Made by a program: the position numbers and the translations under genes. The notes beneath the pieces were generated by a model. It was not told the DNA's origin, searched no databases, and saw only the letters and a program-made list of their open reading frames with translations. Below are positions 48,101 to 59,807 of a stretch of DNA of 64,000 bases, piece after piece (within the stretch, counting starts at the first letter, position 1; every line of letters starts with the position of its first letter). Source of the stretch: Strigamia acuminata. Taxonomy: Eukaryota > Arthropoda > Chilopoda > Geophilomorpha > Linotaeniidae. Where the stretch lies: positions 4,898,001 to 4,962,000 of the forward strand of contig OX442316.1 of assembly GCA_949358305.1 (NCBI GenBank). Direction: 5' to 3'.

Positions 48101-51100
48101 GTATTAATTGACACGTAGCAGTACTTTGACCCTGCATTGTTGTGTGCTTGTCACACGTGTAGTCCACGCGTTGATTCAATTTCCTTCCTACTAGATAATG
48201 AATTTTCCCGTGTTTTGGTGCTTTCGGTTGTTGACATTCGGTTCCTGCATTCGAGTATTTGATATTGTTGTGATTAATTGATTTAAACTCTAATACTCAA
48301 CTCAGTACATACCTAAAGTTGACTTTGGTGTTGCTGTAGCAGTGACTATTGATTTGACACATTTATTCATTTATTTAAGCTTCGAAACTAATTTCAGTAC
48401 GTACCTGAAAGGTCCGGTGTTGTTAAAGTAACGTCTTTAGATCCTTCTATTTAGTTGTTAAACAATTTTATATATACCCTGCGTTGTAAATTATTGCAGC
48501 CTTATTTTTTACTACCTGCTTTACAGAGAATTTTACTACTCCATTTGCCATTTAAACATTTATGAGTGCTCGTTGCTTGAGTTGATTCATCGTATTCGTA
48601 GTCGTAAATTGAATGGCAAAACAATCTAAGACTTTTTAAATGCGGGACATAATCGCCAGCTTCGACCTGCAATTATTAATTAATTTGTAGAAATTAACAA
48701 AAAAACAAAACGATTTTCCACTTTTGTCTACTTTTGCAGTTTCGTAAATGTAGTAACCATCTTCAATATTGAGTTTAGGTACTTTACAGTGCTCTAGAAG
48801 TAATAAAAGCGTGCATTTCCGTAGTTGTAGTTGTTATAATCGAATATTTATCCACCAATTACCAGTTTGTTCATACTTTGGTGTTGTCGACGCTCCTAAA
48901 TATCGTATATTGATTTAATGTATAACTTAACACTAATTGCATAATACGGTACCTGCTGTACAGCTGATTTTATTATTCCATGTGCCGTCCAGGCATTTAG
49001 ACGTGATTCCTGGTGTACTCGGGGCACCAAAATCCCAATAATCATACTCACAAAATACCGTAATAGCGTCCAGATGTGGAACATAACTTCCAGGTTCTAC
49101 CTGCAATGATGATCAATTGCATAATTTTAAGATGATCGCATTTTTGTTTACGTTTTTGTTGTTGTGCTGAATGTAGATTTCCGTGGTGCCGAGATCGGGC
49201 ACTTTACAACGCTCTAGAATACGGAAAATCGTATATTACACGTCATTTGTTTTAAATACAGTCGGTGGGATGATTTTTACGTTTGCAAGTCGGTGGTGGT
49301 GAAGACCATTTAAGGATTCCATTCACAAATACACACATTGCGACTTCTTGACCTTCAATTGTCGTGTTGTTTTCGCAAGTGTACTCGACACGTTGATTGA
49401 GTTTTGTTCCTCCAAAATAACGAATTTTAACGTATTTCGATGTTTTTGGTTTTCCACAATCGTTTTCCTCGGGGCCAGATTTTGGAGTCGTCGAAACTTC
49501 ACCCGACTCTTCCGGTTCTATTGACGGGATACGAGATTAAGTGGTCGACACAAATGTTTTCATCATACGGCACCTGGTTTGCAGCTGATTTTACCGCTCC
49601 ATTTGCCATTTACACATTTGTAAGTGCTGGTTGGAAGTCTCTCAACGTAGTCAAAATCCTCCAAATTTGTGTCGCAAAATAATTTCACAAATTGTAAATG
49701 TGGAACAAAACCGCCAGATCTTATCTGAAATGACGAATTAACATAGAATTGAGCACAGATTAATTTCCTAATAACTTTGTTATTTAAGTTTACCCTTCCT
49801 TTCTCAACTTCGAAGTACACACTCTCTTTTTCGGGTGCAGGTACTTTACAAGGTTCTACAATTAAATAAATTCATAGTAGAATTACAAGCTACGCAGAGA
49901 AGGAAGCTGAGCGGGGAAGCGCTCAAAAATGGGGCAGCAAACTATGCGGGGAAGAACATACAACGGGGGCAGCAAGCTATGCGGGGAAAGCACCAGCGAA
50001 TCAACTGATGTACTATTTGCGCGCTCTTTGTCACACTCGGTACCTGTTTTACAGCTGATTTCATGATCCCATTTGCCATTTACACAAGTGTAAGTACTAG
50101 TTGCTGAGATTTCTGCTCCATAATCACCATAATCGTCAACTGGACCGCAAAATATATCAATTGTTTGTTGATGCGGCACATAATCCCCACGTTCTACCTG
50201 CAATCAATTAAATTCACAATAAATTATTTTAAATTTCAAATTACAAGCTCACCCTATTTTTCTTGTACGTGAAATACGCGTCCGATGTATCAAATCGCGG
50301 CACTTGACAGTGTTCTATTAAAAATTTAAAAATTCACGTATTAAACGGACCATTTATTTGAAAACAGCATTTTTACGTCTGCAAAACGGTGGCGGCGAAG
50401 ACCATTTAAAAACTTTATCCTCCAGTTTACACGTGGCAGTGATTTGGCCTTCGACCGTCGTGTGCTCGTTGCACTTATACCGAACACGTTGATTGACTTT
50501 CGTTCCTTCCAGAGTAACAATTGCTCCGCCGATCGGTGTTTTCGGTCGACCGCAATCGATTCCCAAGCACCGTGGTTCAGCGCCTGTAAGTTTTCCCTCT
50601 TCGTTGCACTGGCGACTCATCGGACCATCCAAAGTAAAACCACGATCGCAAGTGTAGAAAGCGTTTGACAAATAAACGAATGGTTTATCGTATCTAACTT
50701 TCCCATTTTGGATCGATTTTGGCTCTTCACAGCTCCTAGTCGTAACTATAGAAAATTTATGTGTCAAAAATGGTATTTCAAATCAAAAATGGTCTACGTA
50801 CTACATGAGGGTGGACTGCGGGTCCATGCACCCAGATTTGTGCAGGTTATCGACGCGGGACCGTCTAGAAAGTAACCCTCGTAGCAGTGGTATGTGATTT
50901 TGCTTCCGACAAGGAAATCACCTCCTTCGTAATAACCATTTTCGATTTTTTCTGGAGTGTTGCATGTCACAACTGGAGCTGAAAACGAAATTATTCAATC
51001 TTGGAATGTATTTACACGACTTACGGTGTTTTATTTACGTTCAGGACAACTTAAATCGATGTCAGTCCAGTAGGTTTCTCCATCTGAGATTTCACATCTA

Positions 51101-51990
51101 TGAAAATATTGCTTTCACCTAAAGGTCATTGATAACTCGGGCTACGTCGAAGACTTACGTTGTAATAATGTCTCTTATTGGATCCTCGGTACATTGGTAT
51201 CTCACTTCGTCGCCCAACTGGTATTCGTCCTTTATTTTGCTCACAATTTTTGCGTTTTTTATTAGAAATGTGGGTGGCTTGCAGAGAAATTCTAAAAAAT
51301 ATTAAAAATGCAGAATATTTTGATTGTTTTTCACTTAATGCATTTCACAATGTAATTCTAACCTTCTGCCATGCAGAATGGCTTAGTTCCGGACCATCGG
51401 CCATCACTTCGACAAATCCGTGTTGGCAATCCGATTAGATTGTGTCCCGCGGAACAACTGTAATCAGCTGTGGCGTGAAATCCCCGTCCTTTTGGCGTCT
51501 CGACGAAGCCGAAATTAGGAGCAGTCAATAATTTGCATTTGAGAGCTGCATAATTTGATTAATAATTAAAATATTGGTAATAGTTTAGGATAAAAAAAAA
51601 ACTTGCTACCTTTTGGGACACACACGTAGCCGCAAGATCCATCGCATTGACACTCCGATCGCGGAACTTTACATGTTTCTACGCACGGCAACCCACACTG
51701 TCGACCTTCGCAAATGATTTTCTCTTCATCTCTTAAGCATTTTTCATCTGTAAGAAATCAAATTAAATGTAAAAAAAGAGAAAAATCACCTAAAAAATGC
51801 ACTGTTTTAAGTGTTTTTTTTGTTTTTGTATATTTTAACATCACAAAGCAAAAAACACAAACACTTGAAACAACACTTTTTGACTTAGGATCAATTCGTG
51901 TAATTAACCTTCTTTGCTGTTGCAAGTATGGCGTGAAACTGCGTAGACAATCAATAAAAATACAATTTGATGTTTTAACCGCGGTGCCAT
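42145..51990 (-). CDS. Giant secreted multi-sushi (CCP) protein with Ig domains, about 45 exons
   Basis: Unrecognised gene; about 2,000 residues from the ATG at 51990. Opening exons: 51909-51990 (signal peptide), 51610-51747 (cysteine-rich: GRQCGLPCVETCKVP, CQCDGSCGYVC), 51363-51545 (sushi 1), 51159-51291 plus 51039-51097 (sushi 2), 50802-50978 (sushi 3), 50377-50745 (sushi 4 and 5). Then come 13 sushi domains, each split over a 62-nt exon (xxCKVP..YFxYK) and a roughly 150-nt exon (GDYVPHL, LFC, TSTYxCVNGKW, EIxC), with four further single-exon sushi domains (QPKTPKHVKIHYL, NQRVxYTC, GILKWSSPPPFC) and Thr/Pro-rich linker exons. The 3' part has an Ig domain (exons about 43082-43270 and 42893-43030), a last sushi (about 42607-42850) and a C-terminal Ig-like domain split between about 42331-42553 and 42145-42281. 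Junctions are GT-AG and almost all phase 1. There is no membrane segment. Known families with this composition act in complement-like regulation, adhesion or synaptic matrix. The true role is unknown. Confidence 0.85.
45600..46280. repeat. Recent intragenic duplication, copy 1
   Basis: This segment and 47180-47870 match closely across exons and introns: the intron tract GTGTCACCAACCCTTTTG and what follows, the module exons KNAYFLLDGEK, the linker exon TPGYGPH, and an intronic inverted repeat. Intron identity comparable to exon identity points to a recent tandem copying or gene-conversion event. Confidence 0.8.
46019..46094. repeat. Intronic inverted repeat, perfect 25-bp arms
   Basis: Arms 46019-46043 and 46070-46094 are exact reverse complements (AATAAATGATGTTTAAATTA plus five bases) around a 26-base loop. 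An identical pair of arms is found in the duplicated intron at 47601-47625 and 47652-47676. It could be a small fold-back element carried along by the duplication. Confidence 0.9.
47180..47870. repeat. Recent intragenic duplication, copy 2
   Basis: Partner of 45600-46280, with the same order of module exon, linker exon, inverted repeat and next module exon. Offsets between matching points are about 1.58 kb, the length of one S-M-M-M group. Confidence 0.8.
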
Positions 51991-53150
51991 GTTCCTTTCT
52001 AACTGTAAGTTTGAAATACTTGGATTTTTATCAGTTCGGTGTTCAAATAATTTAATCACCAGACCAAAGTTGAGTTTCTTCACTTTCCAGTGAAATCAGA
52101 GGCAAAGATCTGAAATCAACACCTCCAAGACACTTTTTGGTATTATTTTTAATGTTTTTATTTCCCACTTGCATTTGTGTACAAATTAAACCGTAGGAAA
52201 TTCAATAAAAAAAATTCCGTACATCAAAATTAAATAAAAACATAGTTTCGACGCATTTGATGGTTTTTCCAAACACATTTTGACTCACAAGTCGTCATCT
52301 ACCAATGGAGATGAAAATACTTAGTAACCAAAAATAATCAAAGAATATTATTTACAATTTCTTCAAAAAAGTCAAATTCTCAAAATAAAAAATAAAAAAT
52401 AAAAATCTGCTTCAACCAATGGAAATTTCATTCAAAAAATATTTTATTTACAAAAAAATAAAAAATAAATAAAGAAAAATCCATAAAATGCACAAAGAAA
52501 TCACATCTAACAGAGCATAAACCATTTCGTTCATTCGCATTCACCACCAAGCACCATCACTTTCATTCATACAGGAAGCTCAACAAATTTGCCACGTTAT
52601 TCCCCCCGCCAGCAACACTGACCTTCACCATTGTATCTCACGGCTAAAGGAAGTGAAACTAGACACGAGGTCGAACTCGCATTCTCCCAACAACTTCACT
52701 TGCACTCAATAACCTCAACACACATACAAAACACCGACCGCAAACCTCCCCAATCAACCCCCACTGAAAAAACCAACAAAAAACCCAAAAAATCCCCCCA
52801 AAAAACCAAACAAAAACAAACAAACCACAAAAAAAAAAAAACAAACAAACAAACAAACAAAAAACGAACAAAGAAATTTCCATCCTGCGCCTGCAGCTGC
52901 ATGGGTCCATGTGACCTGAGCTGCGACCGCATGCCTTCGGGTGGGTCAGGCACTCGGGCGGCGTGCCCTACTTCTGCGATGCGGACGTCGGGGCCATCGA
53001 CTCGTCGGTCGCCGAGGCATCGCGCTTTTCATTCGGGTGACCGTGTTGGCGCGTGTGGGGCGACACCAACTTTGCCAGCCGGATTCGACTCCTCCCTGTG
53101 ACCCCCTTTTCGCCCACGACTACTCCGTTGGCCGTCACTCCTCTCCTGTG
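51991..53150. other. Divergent intergenic region between sushi-array and lipase genes
   Basis: The two genes start in opposite directions, so both promoters probably lie here. The left part is A/T-rich. From about 52736 to 52870 the plus strand is almost only A and C. From about 52880 to 53150 it is G+C-rich and continues into the lipase start. Open frames across the A/C tract and the G+C-rich part have no domain signature. Confidence 0.5.
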
Positions 53151-56100
53151 ATGGGGCGGAGGCTGTGTATTTTCCTCGTGCTCCTCTACGTGAAACCGGG
53201 CGCGGTTTTCCGCGATGACGAGCCCAGCGAGTCGGAGCTGTCGGCCGCCGCCATCACGTCGTTGGCCGCGTGGTCGCGCGATGCGCAGAAGGTGGTTCAT
53301 CGAAAGCGGCATCGACGGGACGAGGAGATGGTTTGTTTCGAGTCGTTGGGCTGTTTTCGGGACGAGGGGCCGTTTGATTATTTGGATGCGTTGCCGCAGT
53401 CGCCGGAAACGGTCGGCACGAGGTTTTTGTTGACTACGAGGAGGAATCCGAGTCAGCCGGAGATGATTCATTATTCCAATATGTCTGTTCCGGCGGTTAT
53501 CAATGCGATGAGACCGCTCAAGGTTATTATACATGGGTTTGGGAGCAGTTGTCGGAGGTTGTGGGCGCGTGAGATGAAGGAGGCATTGCTTAAATCGGTA
53601 GGTACTCGTAGAGTGTTTGGGTTTTTTTTTTATTTGGAAAAATGTTTGGTATTTGGATTTTTTTTTTTTTTTTTTTTGGGTGTGTTTGGAATAATTAAGT
53701 GTTTTGGAAAAAAAATTAATTGGTAATTAATGGTAATGGGAATTTTTTATACGGATGGATTATTTTGGAATTCTAAATTTTAATTAGGAAATTTTATATT
53801 TGGACTAAAAGAAAATCTTAAATATTAATTTAAGATGCTAAATGTTAATTTAAAATTCTTAATTTGAATTTAAAATCGTAAATTTCGATTTAAAATTATA
53901 TATTTCAATTTAAAACTAAAAATTTCAAATTAAAACCCTAACTTTTTATTTAAAAATCTAAATTTCAATTTTAAAACCCAAAGTTCAATTTAAAATCCTA
54001 AACTTCAACAAAAAATTCTAAATTTAAACAAAAAATTCTAAATTTTAACAAAAAATTCTAAATTTTAACAAAAAATTCTAAATTTTAACAAAAAATTCTA
54101 AATTTTACCAAAAAATTCTAAATTTTAACAAAAAATTTTAAATTTTAACAAAAAATTCTAAATTTTAACAAAAAATTCTAAATTTTAACAAAAAATTCTA
54201 AATTTTAACAAAAAATTCTAAATTTTAACAAAAAATTCTAAATTTTAACAAAAAATTCTAAATTTTAACAAAAAATTCTAAATTTTAACAAAAAATTCTA
54301 AATTTTAACAAAAAATTCTAAATTTTAACAAAAAATTCTAAATTTTAACAAAAAATTCTAAATTTTAACAAAAAATTCTAAATTTTAACAAAAAATTCTA
54401 AATTTTAACAAAAAATTCTGAATTCCAACAAAAAATTATTAATTTCGACAAAAAATTCTAACTTCCAACAAAAAATTAAAACATTTAACCAATAATCAAA
54501 CCAGCATTAATGCCATTGACCAAACTCGACAATAACTCCCAAAAAAAATAATTTTAAAAATTTAGCTTCAATTACTGTACCGCCTCGTTTAAACGCCCGG
54601 GTTCATTAAGACGCCGGGCCCGTTTTAGCACCAGACAGTCATCAGCGATTTACGGAATTAACGCCGGCCCCGATTAAGCTCCGGGTCTCCAAAAATCGCC
54701 GATCTTTTGTGAAAAAATGGTGATTTTTGCAGAAAAATGACCTTTTTTTTGCGAAAAATCCCCAAATTTTTCAGTTATGCGCCGACCCCGAATAAACGCT
54801 GGGCTTCAAATTGGCGGTACAGCACTTCAACTTAATTATAAAAAAAAAATAACTCCTTCCTAATTTCTCACACACAAAACCCTAAATTAACCCTCATTAA
54901 AAAAAACAACAACATAACAATTTAATCTTTTTCTTTCTAGGACGACATCAATATTCTCTGCGTTGAATGGGAATCAGGCGCATCCCTACCAAACTACGTT
55001 CAAGCCGCAGCCAACACTAAACTAGTGGGCCGCCAACTCGCCTTACTCATCGGCGAACTCACTGCACGAGGCATCACAGACCCGAGCCAGGTCCACTTGA
55101 TAGGCTTCAGTCTTGGGGCCCACGTGGCCGGTTTTACCGGTAAACAAGTTGCAAACATCAGCCGAATATCGGGTGAACATTTTTTCCTCCTCATTTTTTT
55201 TCTCCCGTTCTTTAAAAAACATTTAGGAACAGGATTTATAAAACTGACCTCGATCGGAATGTAGCATCGATTTTTAATTCCGTTTTTATTATTTTTAAAA
55301 CACCACGATTTAAATCAAATTTGCAACTCATTAACAACTTGGCCTAGAATAATTACACTCAACACGAACATTGATGTCAAACAGCTTTGTCAACTTGACA
55401 CAAAACTTAACCCAATTTATTTTTAATTTTTTTTTCTTTTATTTAAATCGAGTTTTCCTTTTTAATCCAAAGGATTAGACCCAGCTGCACCGCTGTTCGA
55501 GGGTTACGGCAGTCAGTTTCGACTGGATCCAGGCGACGCCCGCTTCGTTGACGTCATTCATTCGAATGGAGACCGCTTGCTCAAAGGTAACCGATTGAAA
55601 CGGTTTGTTTATTATCACGCTTCACCTGGTGTGACACTGCACAGAAATGATATCACAAAATGAGGCCAAGACCTTGAAATTTGATACGAATAAAAGAGGG
55701 AGTGTTGAGGGTGATTTGTGGTGTGGAAATTAGAAATGCTCTGCAGGCAAACTCAGGGGCAGCAAATTGCATTCAAAATTCCTCTTTTCCGTCTTCTAAC
55801 CAGCAAAAACAGACGATCAATTTTCTTTATCAAGTTTTTATTAAAATACCTCTATACACTAAATTCTGTTTTTAGATATTATTACGTGGTTTTATGTCCT
55901 AATTAACGAATTATAAGCCAAATCAAGCGCTACGGATCGGCCGTTTATCGGAACGGTCTGATGTACGCGTAATAATATGTTCCAGAAAAATACGTGTAAA
56001 AAAAAGACACTTAGCTGCATTTAAAAAATCGTGTTTTTGTTTTGTGATGTTAAAAGCCACAAAAACAAACAAACATACACCAAAAACACGACTTTTTTAA

Positions 56101-59100
56101 TGCAGCTGCTGTTTACCTTTTTAAAAATCATTATAAATCAAAAGAAATCGTGTAAAAACAGAATTGAATTTATTTTTAGACCGCGTTAAATCAAAATCAT
56201 GTAAAAAAAGACTGTGTAAAAACAGAGTTGAGTGTATAGTACCAAAGGTTAGCTCACCTGACCAAAACCTGCCACACAGCACTTTAAAAACCACTCTGAG
56301 AGTTCGTACCCTGTAACTTGATGCGAAATTCAAACTGCGCTTCCCGGTCTGCGCAAACATGGTTAAAATTCTAAATTATACACACGGAGCATCTTTTGTT
56401 GGTATTGTTATTTATTTTTTTCGGTTTAGCAATATTAACCCTAGTAAATTAGCCCTAATACTGACAGAACAACAGTATTTACGGCAATCCTATGCACAGA
56501 AAGGAATGCGCAGTTTGAATTTAGCATCAAGATACTACAGTTGTCGTTTCTGTTCCATATGCTTTCAAAAATACATTGAAATTATATTGCAATGCATCCA
56601 AAATGTACAGTATTTTATGGAATTAAGTAATTTGTGCATTAAATAATAAATTTCATTAAAAATATATATTTTAACAATGCATTTGCAATTCTCTTACAAT
56701 AGTACTTTAAAATGCAGATCAAAACCAGGTCGGATCACTTCATCGAATCCCGTTTCATCGAATCCAGAATTCTTAAAGTGGCAAATGGGTTCCGCAGTGT
56801 GTAGATAAAAAAAAAAAACAGTTAAGGGGAGGTTGGGAATTCAAGGGGGGTGCTAGCCCCCCTTGTTAGACATTCTTAGGAGACAAGAAAAAAAGATGTC
56901 ATCATATTTAGGTAACCGAAACGAGATTCGATGAAACGGGATGCAATGCAATATATTTTTGAACCATATTGATTTCTGCACTTCTTGCAAAACCACAAAC
57001 TGACTGCAGCTATTGAAAACAAAATGTATTTTTTCTATTTCTGGTTGTTGACCCCACAAAAGATGACACAATAATCAGCCCTTACGCCCTCTTCCCCACT
57101 TTATTAGCTCATCGAGTCGTCTCTCACTTGACCCTAATGATGACAACAGACCGATTCCCCTCTCCGCAAACACAAATATTAATCTTCTCTTCCGCAGGTG
57201 GTCTTGGAGCATTCGAGCCAATGGGTCATGTTGACTTCTATCCGAACGGAGGAAAAGCCCAAGCCGGTTGCAACAACCTGTTTGTTGGAGCCCTGTCTGA
57301 TTTATTTTGTATGTGAGCCTGTGAGGTGATTTGTTTATAGTGTCACTACACTTTCTTTTTAATACCTTCCAATGTTTCCAAGTGTACCGCTCTCGCTCCG
57401 AAGAAGACAGCCGGAGTCTGTGCAACCATCGCCGCGCCTACAAGTTTTTCACCGAGTCGATTGACGCTAATTGTCACATGAGGGGGTTCGCGTGCACGGA
57501 TTTTGAGCGATTTTTACGTGGGAAATGTTTCACTTGTGGATCGACGGGGGAGCAGTGTGGGGATATGGGCATCCATGCCGACCACACCTTGGGTCGTGGC
57601 AAATTTTACTTGATTACAAGAGACACTGAACCACTGTGTGGTAAGAAAATTATTTTTAAAATTTTTTTAAATTTTTTAATATTTATATTAATTTTTTTTT
57701 TTTTAGTTAATCAATTTAAGGTTGAAGTGGGTTTGGTTCCTAGAGACCGGTCCACCAGTTATGGGTTGATTGAATTGACTTTTTCAGACCAAACTGGACT
57801 TAATGAAAGTTTTCCTATTACAAGGTTTGAATATATACATTGTTGAGTTGATTTTTTATTTATTTTTTTTTTTTGTTGCAGTGAATCTGATGAAATAAGT
57901 CACAAAAAGAGTATTGTGAAAATCATAGCTGCGAATCCTTTGTTGTCTTTTGCTGGTCATTGTCAAATTCAATATGTCGCTTACAACGGGTGGTTGTACA
58001 GAGGCGGGAATGAAGTTGTGATGAATAAACTTGCCATCACCGATTCCTACGGACGAATGTAAGTTAGAGAAAATCAATGGATAGGAATTTAGTCAGCGTA
58101 AACGTTTTGATTGTGGGCACATCATGACGCCATGTTTATTTACCAAATATTCCGAACGTCGTAACCGACGTGTGCTAAAAATGGTTGAATTATTAAATCG
58201 GTCTTTATGAAACAAATTGCGATGATTTGTCATCGATGAAACGATTGTTTCCATCTCATAAAAAATTACAATTATAACGTTTGAATAGATAAAAGCGAAA
58301 CATACCTTATTGTCTTTGCAGTAATGTCACGAGTTGACAGCGTGATAAACGTCGCCGTTGTGCCGCCTGGTGTCACATTTTGTTGCGGCGCTTTGACGTT
58401 TTATATTTTATAACAAAGAAGATTATTATTTGACGAATGAAATTAGTCGAAAACTATCATTTTTTTAAAATTAATTAATCAAAAACTATTACTTTTTTGA
58501 ATTAATTGATTAAAAACTTAATATTTTTTGAATTAATCAATTGAAAACTAATATTTTTAAATTAATTTATTGCAAGCTATAATTTAACGATTTAATTAAT
58601 TGAAAACTTATTTTTTTTCAGATTCTCTCTCTGTTCGCATGGTCTTGTGCTGCAAAGTGGCGTCACCACACCCATTTTCTTGACCACAACAGAATGCAAC
58701 TTAAGTCTTCAACCAATCCAGAGTCAATGGCCACCTATAGAAAATGACATTCTTCAAACTGTTCCAGCGCAACTTCCAATCTCAACGACTTCAATTCACA
58801 GATACAGCAAGCTGGAACCAATATACAAGGCTGAAGACTCCAAAAAAACTCACCTATTCAAAACCAATAATTTCACCTATCAAATTGTATATCCCTCATA
58901 CTGGAGTGGCAAAATTCGATTCACCTATCCAGTAAACATGTCATTGCTGCTCCTGGTACCGCCAAGCAATCCTAACATTGGCCGCACCACAAGAATGATG
59001 AACGTCGAACCCGTTCTTCCCAAATCGAATTTTCGATTTCCTATACAGACTTTTTCGCCTCAAACTTACTATGGTGCACAACCGCCATTTTCGTATTACA

Positions 59101-59258
59101 TGAAACCGCAACCGTATGACCGGTTATCATATGGTTATGACCAACGAGCATTTCAATCGGTCTCCCCATTTGCCGGTGCAAATCACATGCCATGGAATGC
59201 ATGGAGGTTTCCAGCAATGAATTATCCTAGTAAAAGTGATGTCTATGTACTAGACTGA
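53151..59258 (+). CDS. Pancreatic-lipase-family secreted lipase with PLAT domain and long C-terminal extension
   Basis: Secreted alpha/beta-hydrolase expected to cleave acyl esters of glycerolipids. Exons: 53151-53597, 54941-55172, 55473-55586, 57198-57308, 57383-57640, 57707-57824, 57882-58058, 58622-59258; in phase, 697 residues. Signal peptide at about 1-20. Lipase domain at about 60-385: VCFESLGCF, then [11 protein letters not shown], nucleophile Ser206 in [10 protein letters not shown], Asp229 in GLDPAAPLF and His317 in [11 protein letters not shown]. Triad spacing matches pancreatic lipase. A PLAT-like beta domain follows at about 388-500 ([30 protein letters not shown]). Residues from about 500 to 697 form an extension rich in Tyr, Pro, Asn and Gln with no recognised domain. 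The start was chosen because a good hydrophobic signal follows it. Introns carry a 20-bp array and several MITE-like pieces. Confidence 0.92.
54004..54480. repeat. 20-bp tandem array in lipase intron 1
   Basis: About 21 copies of AATTTTAACAAAAAATTCTA with almost no divergence in the centre and decayed copies at both edges. The homogeneity suggests recent expansion, and copy number should vary between individuals. Confidence 0.95.
54577..54821. mobile_element. Small MITE with GTACCGCC termini
   Basis: The left end GTACCGCC and the right end GGCGGTAC are exact reverse complements. Longer imperfect arms hold AAACGCC..GG and CCCGAATAAACGCTGGGC. TA dinucleotides at both ends suggest a TA target duplication. 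The interior is G+C-rich compared with the array beside it. Confidence 0.6.
56008..56112. repeat. Fold-back inverted repeat in lipase intron 3
   Basis: Arms at about 56013-56040 (GCTGCATTTAAAAAATCGTG) and 56081-56107 (CACGACTTTTTTAATGCAGC) are near-perfect reverse complements around a loop of about 40 bases. Probably a small fold-back element. Confidence 0.75.
56297..56560. repeat. Dispersed repeat, inverted pair (family copies B and C)
   Basis: An AAATTCAAACTGCGC core at about 56326-56341 is mirrored by GCGCAGTTTGAATTTAGCAT at about 56508-56527. The same core occurs at 62240-62260 and, diverged, near 75-100. These are probably ends or fragments of one mobile-element family. Confidence 0.6.
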
Positions 59259-59807
59259 TATTTATATGTTAAATAATAGGTGCAGGTCATCATTGCTTTT
59301 GGAAAGGACGTGCCATTGTAATTTATTTGTATATTGAGTTTTATTTTATATATGGTGAAGCAAGATGATATTTATTGATATTTTTAAACTATATTGTAAG
59401 AAATTATATTTTAGGTATTAAATATTTTTTTTAAAGAAAGTAATTACAAAAACCTTGCGATTCTTCGAGGATCGACGTATAAATGTCACTTTACAAAGCT
59501 TAAAGTTCAAATTTACATTAACTTTTCATTGCAGTGTGTTTTGCTCTGTGTCCCAGTTAAAGCGAAGGAAATGAAATGTTCGGACAATTAATTAAGTCAA
59601 AATTTCTTTTAAAAACATTTAAAAAAGTTTAATCAGGAACTATATGTACAACAATTCTAAGTATTCTAAGTAAAAAAATCTCCGTTGAATGCTGGTTTCA
59701 TTGCAATGACTTTGCAAAGACTACAAAATAGAAAAATAAACAAATTGAGATCAGTACACACAAATTATATCAAACATATTTGTTCTTGATTTGTTCTAAC
59801 CTTAGGA
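59259..59807. other. Spacer between convergent lipase and glycine-rich genes
   Basis: It should hold both 3' untranslated regions. On the minus strand a possible 3' untranslated intron runs from about 59799 (AAG before GTTAGA) to about 59723 (TTTTGTAG acceptor). There is no canonical AATAAA for the minus gene, but a variant ATTAAA lies at 59627-59632. No coding sequence seen. Confidence 0.45.

Larger units (their letters stand above)
43346..50314 (-). repeat. Tandemly duplicated exon modules of the sushi-array gene
   Basis: Thirteen two-exon sushi modules lie at about 50314-50044, 49855-49580, 49212-48960, 48795-48525, 47995-47722, 47462-47204, 47042-46763, 46410-46137, 45885-45625, 45445-45170, 44710-44395, 44045-43735 and 43678-43346. 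Single-exon sushi exons start new groups at about 49535, 48246, 46662 and 44964. The pattern, in protein order, is S-M-M, S-M-M, S-M-M-M, S-M-M-M, S-M-M-M, so whole groups were duplicated. Small Thr/Pro-rich linker exons (about 30-90 nt) sit between many modules. Because exons share phase, whole modules can be gained or lost without breaking the frame. Confidence 0.85.

Noticed and set aside
42145-51990. Identification of the sushi-array gene as Limulus-type factor C or Hikaru genki
   Set aside because: No protease, lectin or LCCL domain (factor C). The domain number and order differ from Hikaru genki, which has one Ig and few sushi domains.
52631-53101. 156-codon frame through the A/C tract before the lipase
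   Set aside because: The Lys/Asn/Pro/Thr-rich part simply reflects A/C composition. The signal peptide of the lipase starts at 53151 in another frame.
52968-53534. 188-codon antisense frame over lipase exon 1
   Set aside because: Antisense shadow of a G+C-rich coding exon. The sense strand has the conserved lipase motifs.
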